A DNA stretch of 64,000 nt from Lachnoclostridium sp. An169 (GCF_002160525.1 NZ_NFKT01000001.1:280525-344524); one strand, 5' to 3'. Numbered from the stretch's first letter, positions 53,055 through 61,981 are shown. Notes: a model not told the origin generated them from the letters alone. Numbers and translations: made by a program.

Positions 53055-53813
53055 GCTGGACTTGTATCTTCTCACAAGACAGGAGATGACTCCCGCCGCA
53101 CACAGCCCGAAAAGGGCATTGTGGAGGGAACCGTAAACGTTCAGCGCCCCTTTCAGTCCATAGATCACTTCCGGCGAATCCGGAAGATGGGGGGCCAGGA
53201 AAAAGGACAGATAAGATACGGCAAAGACGACGACAAAGGAGAACAGCCCTCTCCCCGTATCTTCCTTCCAGGAGCGTATTCCATCGTGAACCCGTGTCCG
53301 TGTCATCGCCCAGAGCAGGGAGATCAGTTCGAACAGAACGAAGATTGCGACACAGCTCAGATATGCTGCCAGTGTCATGGTAATGCTTCTGCTTTGCACG
53401 GACTCAAGAATATCTCCGTAGGGTGTGCTTGCACGCCAGAAATTATAGGTTACGTAGGCAGCCGTTACGATGATCAGGATCAGTGAGAGCTGACGGATCA
53501 GCGCGCTGGCCAGGCGGGAGAGCAGTTTCCCACCTTTCTTTATGGGAGCAGCAAGGGGAACACCTCCCCGCCTTTTCGAGCGGCTGCTCCGGTCTTCGCC
53601 GTAACCGGAGAGAGGAGCGGTATCATAGTCACTGCCTGTTTCATCAATATCTTCAAAATAAGGTTCTTCATCCGAGATGGCGGTATCCGGCTCGTCTTCC
53701 GTGAAAACGGCTTCGGGGGATTCACTGTCTGTAAAGCCGACGTCCGGTTCTTCCTCATAGGTGACTTCAAAATCATCGTCAAATACATCGGAAAATTTCT
53801 TGTCTGATTTCAT
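53049..53813 (-). CDS. Membrane protein with long acidic N-terminus
   Basis: The 254-residue protein has an N-terminal acidic, probably disordered cytosolic part of about 75 residues ([18 protein letters not shown]), a basic hinge, then four hydrophobic segments (about 108-125, 148-170, 195-212, 225-243). The family is not recognised. GCGAGGAA precedes the ATG. It is convergent with mtnA and divergent from a small membrane protein gene. Confidence 0.6.
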   Translation of the reverse strand: MKSDKKFSDVFDDDFEVTYEEEPDVGFTDSESPEAVFTEDEPDTAISDEEPYFEDIDETGSDYDTAPLSGYGEDRSSRSKRRGGVPLAAPIKKGGKLLSRLASALIRQLSLILIIVTAAYVTYNFWRASTPYGDILESVQSRSITMTLAAYLSCVAIFVLFELISLLWAMTRTRVHDGIRSWKEDTGRGLFSFVVVFAVSYLSFFLAPHLPDSPEVIYGLKGALNVYGSLHNALFGLCAAGVISCLVRRYKSSS

Positions 53814-53932
53814 GAAAATTCCTCGCTTTCTTTCTGATGCTTTACTGTCAGCTTATGTTATAACTTTTTCAGTTATTTCTCAACCTTTCCTGCAAAAATT
53901 TCAAAAACTTTTTAGATTATGAGAAAGCTTAT

Positions 53933-53972
53933 CTTACAAAAGTGTAAGCCCCGGGAGGAAAAATGTAAGCCC
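53933..53972. promoter_or_regulatory. Cluster of TGTAAG half-sites
   Basis: CTTACA (53933-53938) and TGTAAG (53943-53948) form a dyad with a 4-base centre. TGTAAGCCC also recurs at 53943-53951 and 53964-53972, 21 bases apart. The cluster lies just upstream of a weak promoter (TATCAT at 54003-54008), as for a two-component activator. Confidence 0.4.
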
Positions 53973-54068
53973 TTTGAATGGCAGTGATTCCGGCGGATCT
54001 GCTATCATAAAACCGTAAAAAGAAAGAGGAAAGACACAGGCATGTTTTTGCAGGAGGCTGAGATCAGA

Positions 54069-54242
54069 ATGAAAAATTATAAAGAGAAAAAAGAAAGAAA
54101 AAGCAGAGGAATCGGAACTTTTCTCGGATGGCTTGTCCTTGCGGCGGTGGTGCTGGTAGCGGTTCCCATCGGTGTGATTATGCTCATGGTATCCGGGATC
54201 TGGTCGGCTGCCGACCGGGTGCTTGCCAGATGGGGAAAATAG
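54069..54242 (+). CDS. Small single-span membrane protein
   Basis: The 57-residue protein has a very basic N-terminus (KNYKEKKERKSRG), one long hydrophobic helix (about residues 18-42) and a short tail. AGGAGG lies 11 bases before ATG 54069; ATG 54042 with AGAGGA upstream is an alternative. It is unrecognised and stands alone behind a TGTAAG-box region. Confidence 0.5.
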   Translation: MKNYKEKKERKSRGIGTFLGWLVLAAVVLVAVPIGVIMLMVSGIWSAADRVLARWGK

Positions 54243-54321
54243 AACGGCGGGCCGTCAGAAGTACCGTGACGGGGAAACGAGGGAGAATCTTCTTCGGAAT
54301 TTTTTAAAATCTTTTTATTTT

Positions 54322-54366
54322 CTTAAGGAATACCATGCAGTTATCTTAAGAAGCCCACTTTACAAT
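54322..54366 (+). promoter_or_regulatory. CTTAAG boxes and -10 element before the glycosyltransferase operon
   Basis: CTTAAG occurs at 54322-54327 and 54345-54350, 23 bases apart. A -10 box TACAAT lies at 54361-54366 and no good -35 is present, so activator-dependent transcription is possible. Confidence 0.35.
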
Positions 54367-54489
54367 AAAATCAGATCCTGAATAGTTCGAAACACGAAAG
54401 AGACAGGATGAAAAACAGACAGAAAAAGAGACAGAATGAAATCTGGAATGTGTGATAAAGGAAACGAGATAAAAGAGAGGATGACTGTT

Positions 54490-55530
54490 ATGAAATATGT
54501 GACATTTACCGTACCATGTTATAATTCCGAGAGCTATATGAGACGCTGCGTGGATTCTCTGCTTGTGGGAGGAAAGGATGTGGAGATTATTCTGATCGAT
54601 GACGGCTCCACGGATGGAACAGCGGCGATCGCCGATGAATATACCGTGAAATATCCCGATATTGTTCGTACAGTACATAAGAAAAACGGCGGACACGGTT
54701 CCGGGGTGAATAAAGGACTGGAACTGGCACAGGGAATTTATTTTAAGGTTGTGGACTCGGATGACTGGCTGGATGAGAACGCCTGCCTGCAGCTGCTCGG
54801 ACAGATTAAGGAATTCTGCGGCGGAGGAAGGTGTGAATTCGGGGAAGATATCCCGGATCTGTTCGTCTGCAATTATGTGTATGACCATCTGGACGAGGGG
54901 ACGAGCCGGGTGATGGACTACCGCAACGTGTTCCCAGACCGGAAGATGTGTAACTGGAATACCATCGGACATTTCCGCCCGTCCCAGTACCTGATCATGC
55001 ACGCGCTGATGTTCCGGACGGATGTGCTGAGAAAATCCGGAGTAAAGCTGCCGGAGCATACATTCTACGTGGACAACCTGTTTTCCTATCAGCCCCTTCC
55101 TTTTGTGGAAAGCATTTTCTACATGGATCTGGATCTCTACCATTATTATCTGGGGAGAGACGATCAGTCTGTAAATGAGAAAGTACTGATGAAGAGGATC
55201 GACCAGCAGATCAAAGTGACGGATATGGTGGCCAGGTGTGTCGATCTTGGCGAGGTGAAGAAAAAATATCCCAAGCTTGCCGTTTACATGATGAGAAATA
55301 TTTCGATCATGCTGTCCATCTCATCGATTCACCTCCTGCTGATCCACAATGCGGAGGCATGGCAGAAGAGAAAAAATATGTGGAACCGTGTGCGGGATTA
55401 CGACAGGGCGCTGTATTACCGGCTCCGCTGCTCCACGGTCAGCGGCCTGACTTATCTGCCGGGCAGACTGGGCGGGAAGATTACAGTAGGCGGCTACCGG
55501 TTTGCAAAGAAGATCTATCAGTTCCAGTAA
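54490..55530 (+). CDS. Family 2 glycosyltransferase
   Basis: The 346-residue protein starts with the GT-A fold: FTVPCYNSESYMRRCVDSLL, LIDDGSTDGT near residue 40, KKNGGHGSGVNKGLELAQG and the DSDDWLD metal-binding motif near 90. The C-terminal half has no clear membrane helix. It adds a sugar from a nucleotide donor, acceptor unknown. AGAGAGGA precedes ATG 54490. It leads a three-gene operon with a papain-like enzyme and a flippase-like protein. Confidence 0.9.
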   Translation: MKYVTFTVPCYNSESYMRRCVDSLLVGGKDVEIILIDDGSTDGTAAIADEYTVKYPDIVRTVHKKNGGHGSGVNKGLELAQGIYFKVVDSDDWLDENACLQLLGQIKEFCGGGRCEFGEDIPDLFVCNYVYDHLDEGTSRVMDYRNVFPDRKMCNWNTIGHFRPSQYLIMHALMFRTDVLRKSGVKLPEHTFYVDNLFSYQPLPFVESIFYMDLDLYHYYLGRDDQSVNEKVLMKRIDQQIKVTDMVARCVDLGEVKKKYPKLAVYMMRNISIMLSISSIHLLLIHNAEAWQKRKNMWNRVRDYDRALYYRLRCSTVSGLTYLPGRLGGKITVGGYRFAKKIYQFQ

Positions 55531-55545
55531 AGAGGTGGAGAAATT

Positions 55546-56202
55546 ATGGCTCAGATATATATTGCATTCGTTGACACACCGGGACTTTTTGCAGGAGTGA
55601 TACGAAAGGTGATCCGGCAGAAATATATTCATGTGGCGCTGTCGCTGGATCCTTTTCTGGAGGAGACGTACAGTATCGGCAGGAGACACCCGTCGGTTCC
55701 GCTGATTGCGGGATTTGAAAAAGAGGACAAACGCAGGATTCTCCGGGCATTTCCGGATGCAGAGTACATGATCTGCAGCGTGGAGTGTACGCCTGAGCAG
55801 AGAATGTTCATTGAGGAGAGGCTGAAAGATGCCATGGAGAACCGTTTTCACTATCACTATGCGGTTCTGGGACTGCCGTTTATTCTCTGGAACCGTCCGT
55901 TTTATCAGAAAAATCATTATACCTGTTCTTCCTTCCTGGCAAAGCTTCTGGAAGAGGCGGGGATCTGCAGGTGGGAGAAGCATTTTTCCCTGGTGACTCC
56001 GAAAGATTTCTATGAATATCCCGGGAAGCAGAAGATTTTCGAGGGAAGCCTGTGGGAGCTGACAGAGTCGGATACGGCGGAGCAGGGACTGAAAAGGGCG
56101 CCGGTATTCCATTTTGCCCGCCCGGCATTTGCGGGAACGGCATATGGAAGCAGGGCGTACATAAGCAGGGGAACATACAGAGGGGGACATTATGAGCGTT
56201 AA
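55546..56202 (+). CDS. Permuted papain-like (NlpC/P60, YiiX-type) protein
   Basis: The 218-residue protein shows a circularly permuted NlpC/P60 pattern: a histidine in KYIHVALSL near residue 27 precedes the cysteine in NHYTCSSFLAKLLEE near 126. Such enzymes cleave amide or acyl bonds in lipids or peptides. No signal peptide is seen, so it would act on the cytosolic side. The C-terminal 40 residues are glycine-, arginine- and tyrosine-rich. It overlaps the next gene by 11 bases. The substrate is unknown. Confidence 0.6.
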   Translation: MAQIYIAFVDTPGLFAGVIRKVIRQKYIHVALSLDPFLEETYSIGRRHPSVPLIAGFEKEDKRRILRAFPDAEYMICSVECTPEQRMFIEERLKDAMENRFHYHYAVLGLPFILWNRPFYQKNHYTCSSFLAKLLEEAGICRWEKHFSLVTPKDFYEYPGKQKIFEGSLWELTESDTAEQGLKRAPVFHFARPAFAGTAYGSRAYISRGTYRGGHYER

Positions 56203-57232
56203 GAAAAAAGTATTGAATATTGCAGTGTTTCTGCTTGTCATGTTTCTGACTTTCTATGCACTGTTCAGCGGAAGAGATCTTACGGAGATCGCCCGGTCTG
56301 TGGCGAAAATGTCGCCCTGGTACCTGATCCCGGCTGTGGCGCTGGCGATTTTCTTCGTCTGTGCGGAAGGATTTATGATCTGGTATCTTCTCAATGCCAT
56401 GCGGGATAAGAAGAACAGTCTGTTCCGCTGCTTTCAGTATTCCTTTATCGGATTTTTCTACTCCGGAATCACTCCGTCTGCCACCGGCGGACAGCCTATC
56501 CAGCTCTATTACATGAATAAGGACGGAAATCGGGTGTCAGACAGTACAGTGGTGCTGATGACGGTTGCCGTGGTTTACAAATTTGTCCTGGTGGTACTGG
56601 GATTCGGTATCCTTCTGTTCTGGTATCATCCGCTGCGTGCAGAGCTGAATTCTTATTTTCCGTTGTATCTTCTCGGGCTGATGCTCAACGTGATTCTGGT
56701 CGTTCTGATCCTGGGTGTGATGCTTTTCCCGAAAGTAATCTTAAAGACGGCGAAATTTTTTGAGGGGATACTGATCCGCATGAAGATCTGGAAACCTTCC
56801 CAGAAGCGGGACGAGAAGATCTGCGGTTTCATCGAGAGTTATCAGCAGGCGGTGACCTGGCTCGGAAAGCATAAAGGACGGCTTGCAGGAGTGGTTGTGG
56901 TGACATTCCTGCAGCGGTGCAGCCTGTTCGTTCTCACCTATGTGGTTTATCTGGGATTCGGGCTGAAAGGGACGGACGCCATGACCGTGATCCTTCTGCA
57001 GGCGTCGGTCTATATTGCGGTGGATATGCTACCCCTTCCGGGCGCCCAGGGCATCACGGAACTGATGTACCAGGCGGTGTTCTCCCAGGTATTCACAGGC
57101 TCGTATCTGATTCCGTCCATGCTGGTGAGCAGGGGACTGAATTTCTATTTCCTGCTGATCGTGAGTCTGGGAGTTGTGCTGGTGAACCGGTTTGTACTGG
57201 ATCGGAGGAGACGGCAGGTGCAGAGAGGATGA
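56192..57232 (+). CDS. Flippase-like membrane protein (LPG synthase TM / UPF0104 family)
   Basis: The 346-residue protein has about eight hydrophobic helices and the family motif FYSGITPSATGGQPIQLYYM near residues 89-108, plus a C-terminal PLPGAQGITELMY segment near 280. It is related to the membrane domain of MprF without the synthase domain, so it likely moves a lipid across the membrane. Together with the upstream glycosyltransferase this suggests glycolipid synthesis and export. Confidence 0.82.
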   Translation: MSVKKKVLNIAVFLLVMFLTFYALFSGRDLTEIARSVAKMSPWYLIPAVALAIFFVCAEGFMIWYLLNAMRDKKNSLFRCFQYSFIGFFYSGITPSATGGQPIQLYYMNKDGNRVSDSTVVLMTVAVVYKFVLVVLGFGILLFWYHPLRAELNSYFPLYLLGLMLNVILVVLILGVMLFPKVILKTAKFFEGILIRMKIWKPSQKRDEKICGFIESYQQAVTWLGKHKGRLAGVVVVTFLQRCSLFVLTYVVYLGFGLKGTDAMTVILLQASVYIAVDMLPLPGAQGITELMYQAVFSQVFTGSYLIPSMLVSRGLNFYFLLIVSLGVVLVNRFVLDRRRRQVQRG

Positions 57233-57240
57233 AACTTCAA

Positions 57241-57270
57241 ATGGGGCGCGTCTGTGTAGGACGGCCCCAT
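57241..57270. other. Hairpin between convergent operons
   Basis: ATGGGGC (57241-57247) pairs with GCCCCAT (57264-57270), with inner CGTC/GACG. Only short A/T runs follow on either side, so it is a weak terminator candidate. Confidence 0.4.
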
Positions 57271-57348
57271 TAAAATATACAGATGGCATGTACTGCATCT
57301 CAGGCGTTATCCTTTTTACATTTCCCAATTTCTTGAGAGTTTTCGCGC

Positions 57349-58227
57349 TTATTCTGTTACAATATATTCTGCTGCGTTATACTCAATTTCTAAAGCTCCT
57401 CCAATCGTATCAAAGGCTTTTAATTTTGATAAATCATTATCCGCAGTTGATGTTACAACAATATGAAGCCGGTATGGGTTTTCATAAACAGCAGAAGAAG
57501 AAACAAATGGTAAATCCCCATTACTCATGGCTGCGCTGACTTTAGTTTGTAATTCGGTGATATATTCTAATGTGATAACTTCATTGAATGTTTCTGTTGC
57601 CGAAGAAGTCGGGGTATTTGTTTCTGTTATTGTTTTTTCGCTCTGCGTCTGTTGATTTTCTTCATGGTACGTGTTTTCATCAACAGGTGCGTCAATGTTT
57701 ATATTGGGATTGTCAGTTTCCTCAATTCCTGCCACACCTTCTTTCACATAAAATTGGTATATTCCATTTACCTTTATAATGCAAATAGCGTCATCTGACG
57801 GGAATTTTATAAAATGATAAACAGTTTCTCCAATTAAGCTTTCGTCCTGGCTCTCTCCGACAATCCCCATAACGCCATCTAAATCATCATCGGTAATCTG
57901 ATAGGTATTTTCATCGGTCAATCCTGTTGCATTTTCGTCTATAAGTCCGAAAGTCTTTCGTTGAGAAAAAGAAATCGGAAGATAGAGAACATCGCTTCCT
58001 TCCATTGTAAACCCATAAGCATTTTCTACGACAGGTGCTGTGTCGGGGGTGTCGTTTCCAATGAAATGGGAAAGTGTAAATGCTCCCGCTGCGATAAGGC
58101 ACAGGCAAGCTGCCATAGCTCCCCACTTTACCCAGTCGGGTTTCTTTGCTTTGTGATATGTCCTTGCCTCGTTGATATGCTTCTCATTGATGTAGCCGAG
58201 GACTTCATACAGTTTTTCGCTCGTCAT
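57349..58227 (-). CDS. Putative anti-sigma factor, single membrane span (second copy type)
   Basis: The 292-residue protein has a cytosolic N-terminus of about 32 residues (MTSEKLYEVLGYINEKHINE), one membrane helix (about 36-56), and an outer domain rich in aspartate, threonine and glutamine, including a low-complexity ENQQTQSEKTITETNTPTSS linker. It overlaps the sigma factor gene by ATGA and is its likely inhibitor. It is AT-richer than the core genes. The C-terminal domain (ITLEYITELQTKVSAAMSN) is not recognised. Confidence 0.68.
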   Translation of the reverse strand: MTSEKLYEVLGYINEKHINEARTYHKAKKPDWVKWGAMAACLCLIAAGAFTLSHFIGNDTPDTAPVVENAYGFTMEGSDVLYLPISFSQRKTFGLIDENATGLTDENTYQITDDDLDGVMGIVGESQDESLIGETVYHFIKFPSDDAICIIKVNGIYQFYVKEGVAGIEETDNPNINIDAPVDENTYHEENQQTQSEKTITETNTPTSSATETFNEVITLEYITELQTKVSAAMSNGDLPFVSSSAVYENPYRLHIVVTSTADNDLSKLKAFDTIGGALEIEYNAAEYIVTE

Positions 58228-58784
58228 AGTTCAAAGCCCCTTTCTAAAAGGTAGTTGTGTAGTTTCCGTCGGATGCGGTTAAGTGTCATTGATACTGCTC
58301 CATCATTCATATTGTGCCTGACAGCAATTTCTGAAATGCTATCTGTGTACCAGTACCGGCTGATAAAGATGCTTCTTTTCTTTGGTGAAAGACGATCCAG
58401 AAATGTATCAATAGCTTTCGTGAGTTCCTTTTGGTCAAATGCCTGTTCAACATCATCCTTACCAGATACCAGGTCTGAAAGTTCCTCCAGAACCGCAGGC
58501 ATTTCTCCACCGCCTCGTTTGTCGGCGGTATTATGTTTATACCTGTTAAACGATATGTTTCTTGTAAGTTTCCCAAGGAATGTGGATAGAATGCCTGGTC
58601 TGTGAGGCGGCATGGCGTTCCATGCGTTTAAGTAGGTATCGTTGACACATTCTTCGGCATCTTCTTGATTGCCCAGAATGTTTCTGGCAATCGAGGTACA
58701 GTAGCTTCCGTATTTGGCAGATGTAGCATGGATTGCCTGCTCGTCTCTATCCCAGTATAACTGGACTATCTGTGCATCATCCAT
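58224..58784 (-). CDS. ECF-type RNA polymerase sigma factor (second pair)
   Basis: The 186-residue protein carries region 2 (ARNILGNQEDAEECVNDTYL) and region 4 (LSPKKRSIFISRYWY followed by SISEIAVRHNM). It is clearly related to the sigma factor at 11911-12468: both have MDD at the start, the same EECxxDTYL block and an RIRRKLxNYL end. GAGG precedes the ATG. It was likely acquired with its anti-sigma partner. Confidence 0.88.
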   Translation of the reverse strand: MDDAQIVQLYWDRDEQAIHATSAKYGSYCTSIARNILGNQEDAEECVNDTYLNAWNAMPPHRPGILSTFLGKLTRNISFNRYKHNTADKRGGGEMPAVLEELSDLVSGKDDVEQAFDQKELTKAIDTFLDRLSPKKRSIFISRYWYTDSISEIAVRHNMNDGAVSMTLNRIRRKLHNYLLERGFEL

Positions 58785-59005
58785 CGGTTTTCACCTCGCT
58801 TCCTTTTTTGCCTTTTCACTTATATACACAACTTTTGAACTCAAATCTCACACATTTTTCAAACTTTTTCTATCCAATAATACCATATTGTTATCACTGT
58901 AGTATATATAGAAACAGGACCAGAAACTGCTGCCAAAATGAAGATATTTTACAAGCTTTTTTTATCAGCAGGTGATAGAATAGAAAAGTCTGAGGAGGAA
59001 AGAGC

Positions 59006-59851
59006 ATGAAGAAAGAAACAAGAACAGTGGTTTATGATGATGGACTGCGTATTGAAGCTTACCGGTTCGAGGGGATAGTACAGCCTTTTCCAAATCATTT
59101 TCATGAGTATTATGTGATCGGGTTTATAGAGGAGGGGGAGAGGTGTTTATCCTGCAGGAATCAGGAATATGTGATCGGGCGGGGCAGTATTGTCCTTTTT
59201 CACCCCGGCGATAATCATGCCTGCGTCCAGGCTGATGACGGAACACTGGACTACCGCGGTATTAACATTACAAAGGGAATTATGCGGGATTTGACGGAAG
59301 AAGTTACCGGCAGGAGAATGCTCCCGGGTTTTTCGCAGAATGTTATCCGTGATGAGGAGATCAGCTGTCATCTGCGTCTGCTGCACGAGGGAATCATGAC
59401 CGGCTCAACAGAATTTGACAGGGAAGAAAATCTGCTTTTGTTTCTGTCACTGCTGATCCGGCGCTATGGGCAGCCTTTTGAAGCCTGTATTCCGGAGTGC
59501 CGGGAGGAGATCGATACTGCCTGTCAGTTTCTGGAGCAGCATTATACCGAGCATATCAGCCTGGAACAGATCTGCCGCTGCGCGAATCTGAGCAAATCGA
59601 CTCTGCTGCGGGCGTTTGCCAGATCAAAAGGCGTTACGCCATACCGGTATCTTGAAAATATCCGCATCGGCGCTGCAAAAAAGCTGTTGGAGCAGGGCGT
59701 TGCCCCTGTTGAGGCTGCCATGCGGACCGGATTTTCGGATCAAAGCCATTTCACCAATTATTTCAGCAGTTTTATCGGGCTGCCGCCCGGCGCATACCGG
59801 GAAATATTTCTGAGAAAAGAAGAAGGAGGAGAGTGCCATGAGGCAAAATAA
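59006..59851 (+). CDS. AraC family transcriptional regulator
   Basis: The 281-residue protein has an N-terminal cupin sensing domain (PFPNHFHEYYVIGFIEEGER, with two histidines, then FHPGDNHAC) and a C-terminal double helix-turn-helix (ISLEQICRCANLSKSTLLRA near residue 190 and the GFSDQSHFTNYFSSFIGLPP signature near 245). GAGGAGG precedes the ATG. It overlaps the broken EamA transporter gene by 14 bases and probably regulated it. Confidence 0.92.
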   Translation: MKKETRTVVYDDGLRIEAYRFEGIVQPFPNHFHEYYVIGFIEEGERCLSCRNQEYVIGRGSIVLFHPGDNHACVQADDGTLDYRGINITKGIMRDLTEEVTGRRMLPGFSQNVIRDEEISCHLRLLHEGIMTGSTEFDREENLLLFLSLLIRRYGQPFEACIPECREEIDTACQFLEQHYTEHISLEQICRCANLSKSTLLRAFARSKGVTPYRYLENIRIGAAKKLLEQGVAPVEAAMRTGFSDQSHFTNYFSSFIGLPPGAYREIFLRKEEGGECHEAK

Positions 59852-60414
59852 TGCAGCAGGCCATGTGGCTGCACTGGTTACAATACTTATCTGGGGGACG
59901 ACGTTTATTTCAACAAAGGTGCTGCTGACAGATTTTCAGCCCATTGAAATCCTGTTTTTCCGCTTTGTCATGGGTCTGTTCGCCCTGCTGATTGCCTGCC
60001 CGCACCGGATGAAAGGGACGACAGGCAGACAGGAGCTGGTCTTTGCGGGCGCAGGCTTATGCGGGGTGTGTCTCTATTATCTCCTGGAAAATATCGCGCT
60101 GACCTGTACGATGGCGTCCAATGTTGGAGTGATCATCTCAGTGGCGCCGTTTTTCACAGTGATCCTGTCACATCTGTTTTTGAAGCAGGAAGAAAAACTG
60201 GGCGCAGGCTTTTTTGTCGGATTTGTCGTGGCAATGGCAGGAATCGCGCTGATCAGCTTTAACGGCGCTGCTGTGGAACTCAGTCCGGCTGGGGGCTTCT
60301 GTGCTGATCCTGCATGAGCCGTTTACGTGGATGACCGGGATTGGAACGGTTCTGACACTGACAGGACTGTTACTTTCTGAAAGCAAATTATTTAAGAAAG
60401 AAGAGGAAAAGTAA
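59838..60414 (+). pseudogene. EamA/DMT family transporter with internal deletion and frame change
   Basis: The first 150 codons give five DMT helices (VTILIWGTTFISTKVLL, FRFVMGLFALLIA, TCTMASNVGVIISVAPFFTV and others). After an LSPAGG point near 60290 the frame is lost and stops at 60317. The proper C-terminal end continues in another frame from about 60292, ASVLILHEPFTWMTGIGTVL, to a TAA at 60412-60414. About 100 residues between are missing. A deletion with frame change is the simplest explanation. Confidence 0.8.
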
Positions 60415-60415
60415 A

Positions 60416-60838
60416 ATGGACTTACAAAATGAAAAATGTGTAATGGTAATAGATGAAAATCTGCCGCCTGGCCTGATTGTGAATACAGCGGCTATTATGG
60501 GAATAACATTGGGAAAGGAAATGCCGGAAGTCGTTGGCGCAAATGTGACCGATCAAAGCGGAAATCAGCATTTGGGAATCATTGAATTTCCTGTACCGAT
60601 TCTGAAAGGCACTCCGGAAGTGATTAAGGAAATCCGGGAAAAGCTGTACCAACCGGAATTCCGGGAATTGTCTGTGGTGGACTTCTCCGATCTTGCACAG
60701 GGCTGCAAAACCTACGATGAATTTATCGGGAAAATGGCTGAAACGCCGGAAAATACCCTGCAATATTTTGGCATTGCTATCTGCGGACCGAAAAAGAAAG
60801 TAAATAAGCTCACCGGAAGTATGCCGCTGCTTCGATAA
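60416..60838 (+). CDS. DUF2000 family protein
   Basis: The 140-residue protein fits DUF2000: VMVIDENLPPGLIVNTAAIM at the start, GITLGKEMPEVVG, a central IEFPVPILKG and a C-terminal LQYFGIAICGPKKKVNKLTG. The family is small and uncharacterised, and may be related to peptidyl-tRNA hydrolase 2-like folds. It starts 1 base after the broken transporter and is followed by a terminator, so it belongs to the AraC-led operon. Confidence 0.72.
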   Translation: MDLQNEKCVMVIDENLPPGLIVNTAAIMGITLGKEMPEVVGANVTDQSGNQHLGIIEFPVPILKGTPEVIKEIREKLYQPEFRELSVVDFSDLAQGCKTYDEFIGKMAETPENTLQYFGIAICGPKKKVNKLTGSMPLLR

Positions 60839-60843
60839 AGTTC

Positions 60844-60888
60844 AGCGCCGGACACGTCAGCCTGCTGACCTGTTGTCCGGCGCTTTCT
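60844..60888 (+). terminator. Terminator after the DUF2000 gene
   Basis: AGCGCCGGACA (60844-60854) pairs with TGTCCGGCGCT (60874-60884), with an inner TCAG/CTGA pair. The following TTCT is short. Confidence 0.65.
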
Positions 60889-60948
60889 AAATGTATAGTT
60901 TTGCAGCCTTCCGGCATCCGTTCAACGAATTCGCCGAAGCAGGCTCAT

Positions 60949-61221
60949 TTAAACCCTCTTATCCCTTTCCTGCAAAATTTCCCGGATCTGGGGAATCGTT
61001 TTCTTCTGATCACGCAGGCTCTTAATATAGGCAATGCGCTCCACTGTTTTTTCTCTCGGATACCGGCGTGTCAGATTTGTGTCTTCCTGAACAAAAGGAA
61101 GAAATCCTTCCTCCGTATAAAACTTTAATGTACTGTAACGGATTCCAGTCAGACGCACCAACTCTCCAATGGTAACATACTCCGAAGCCAGAATAGCTTC
61201 CATACTTCTCTGCCTTGACAT
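60949..61221 (-). CDS. MerR family transcriptional regulator (DNA-binding domain)
   Basis: The 90-residue protein is little more than the MerR winged helix domain: VTIGELVRLTGIRYSTLKFY near residues 15-34, YTEEGFLPFV, then RRYPREKTVERIAYIKSL. The long dimer helix and effector domain are absent. AAGGAAGG precedes ATG 61221. It lies 18 bases after the GPP34-like gene, and both are probably transcribed from the promoter at 61981. Confidence 0.82.
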   Translation of the reverse strand: MSRQRSMEAILASEYVTIGELVRLTGIRYSTLKFYTEEGFLPFVQEDTNLTRRYPREKTVERIAYIKSLRDQKKTIPQIREILQERDKRV

Positions 61222-61239
61222 TATGCGCACCTTCCTTCA

Positions 61240-61890
61240 TCAGGAAATTGCCACAATAAACAAAAGGAACAGGGTGTCGATATACTCCGTCGCTTTGCGG
61301 ATCAGTTCGTTTTGCGGATTCTCCCTGATCTCCTCCAACCGTTTTTTCAGGGCCTGCTTTTCGTAGGATGAAAAGTATCTCTGAAGATCCCCGCTTTTGT
61401 TTAACAGTGCTGTCAAAACCACAATATCCTCAGAAATCTCTCCTTCCTCCAAAAGCTCCGCGCGGATGTTCTGAACAATATGATCCACATCGTCCGCATT
61501 GGGGATGTAGAGTGTCTTTCCATTCATGAAGCCGCCTTTTTCCTTCTGCACACATCCCAGATTTACAAGGGATTCTCCAATATCTTCTATTAGTCCGTCC
61601 ATATATTTATCTGTAAAGTTAAAAGAAAAATATTCCATAACACTTTCAAACTTTACCGGCTGCTTTTTCATAACAACATAATAAACCTGGCGCAGATAGC
61701 TTTTATCCTCCGGCAGCGGCGCCTGAACGGACAGCTTTTTCCCGTCAAGAGTCAGAATATTGTCCATCAAAAGTTCCACTATTGCAGAAGCCGCCAGACA
61801 GGTCGTCTTCTCCATTTCAAGACTTGATATTTTTCCGTTTTTCTTAAGAACACATAAAAAATACTGTTGGGTCGTTGATAAGTTTTTCAT
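61240..61890 (-). CDS. GPP34/GOLPH3-like protein
   Basis: The 216-residue all-helical protein has an STTQQYFLCVLKKNGKISS start, an LAASAIVELLMDNILTLDGK helix near residues 36-55, and a repeated helix pattern to the end, which I judge similar to the GPP34 family (eukaryotic GOLPH3/Vps74, which bind phosphoinositides). Bacterial members have no known role. GGAGGT is 4-5 bases before the ATG. It is coexpressed with the MerR regulator. The family call rests on pattern memory only. Confidence 0.5.
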   Translation of the reverse strand: MKNLSTTQQYFLCVLKKNGKISSLEMEKTTCLAASAIVELLMDNILTLDGKKLSVQAPLPEDKSYLRQVYYVVMKKQPVKFESVMEYFSFNFTDKYMDGLIEDIGESLVNLGCVQKEKGGFMNGKTLYIPNADDVDHIVQNIRAELLEEGEISEDIVVLTALLNKSGDLQRYFSSYEKQALKKRLEEIRENPQNELIRKATEYIDTLFLLFIVAIS

Positions 61891-61921
61891 GATTACCTCC
61901 ACTGCAAATTAAAAATGTTTA

Positions 61922-61947
61922 CTTACTACTTATTGCTTACTACTTAT
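61922..61947. repeat. Tandem CTTACTACTTAT repeats
   Basis: CTTACTACTTAT occurs at 61922-61933 and again at 61936-61947, offset 14 bases. They lie just downstream of the -10 box for the GPP34-like operon and may be binding sites for the MerR product. Confidence 0.5.
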
Positions 61948-61952
61948 GATGT

Positions 61953-61981
61953 AATATACTGTGTTCTGACTCTTTTGTCAA
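61953..61981 (-). promoter_or_regulatory. Promoter of the GPP34-like/MerR operon
   Basis: On the minus strand TTGACA (61981-61976) and TATATT (61958-61953) are 17 bases apart. The 12-base tandem repeats follow immediately, at about +1 to +26. Confidence 0.65.

Noticed and set aside
61922..61947. CRISPR-like repeat
   Set aside because: Only two 12-base units with a 2-base gap. No spacers or cas genes are present anywhere in the window.
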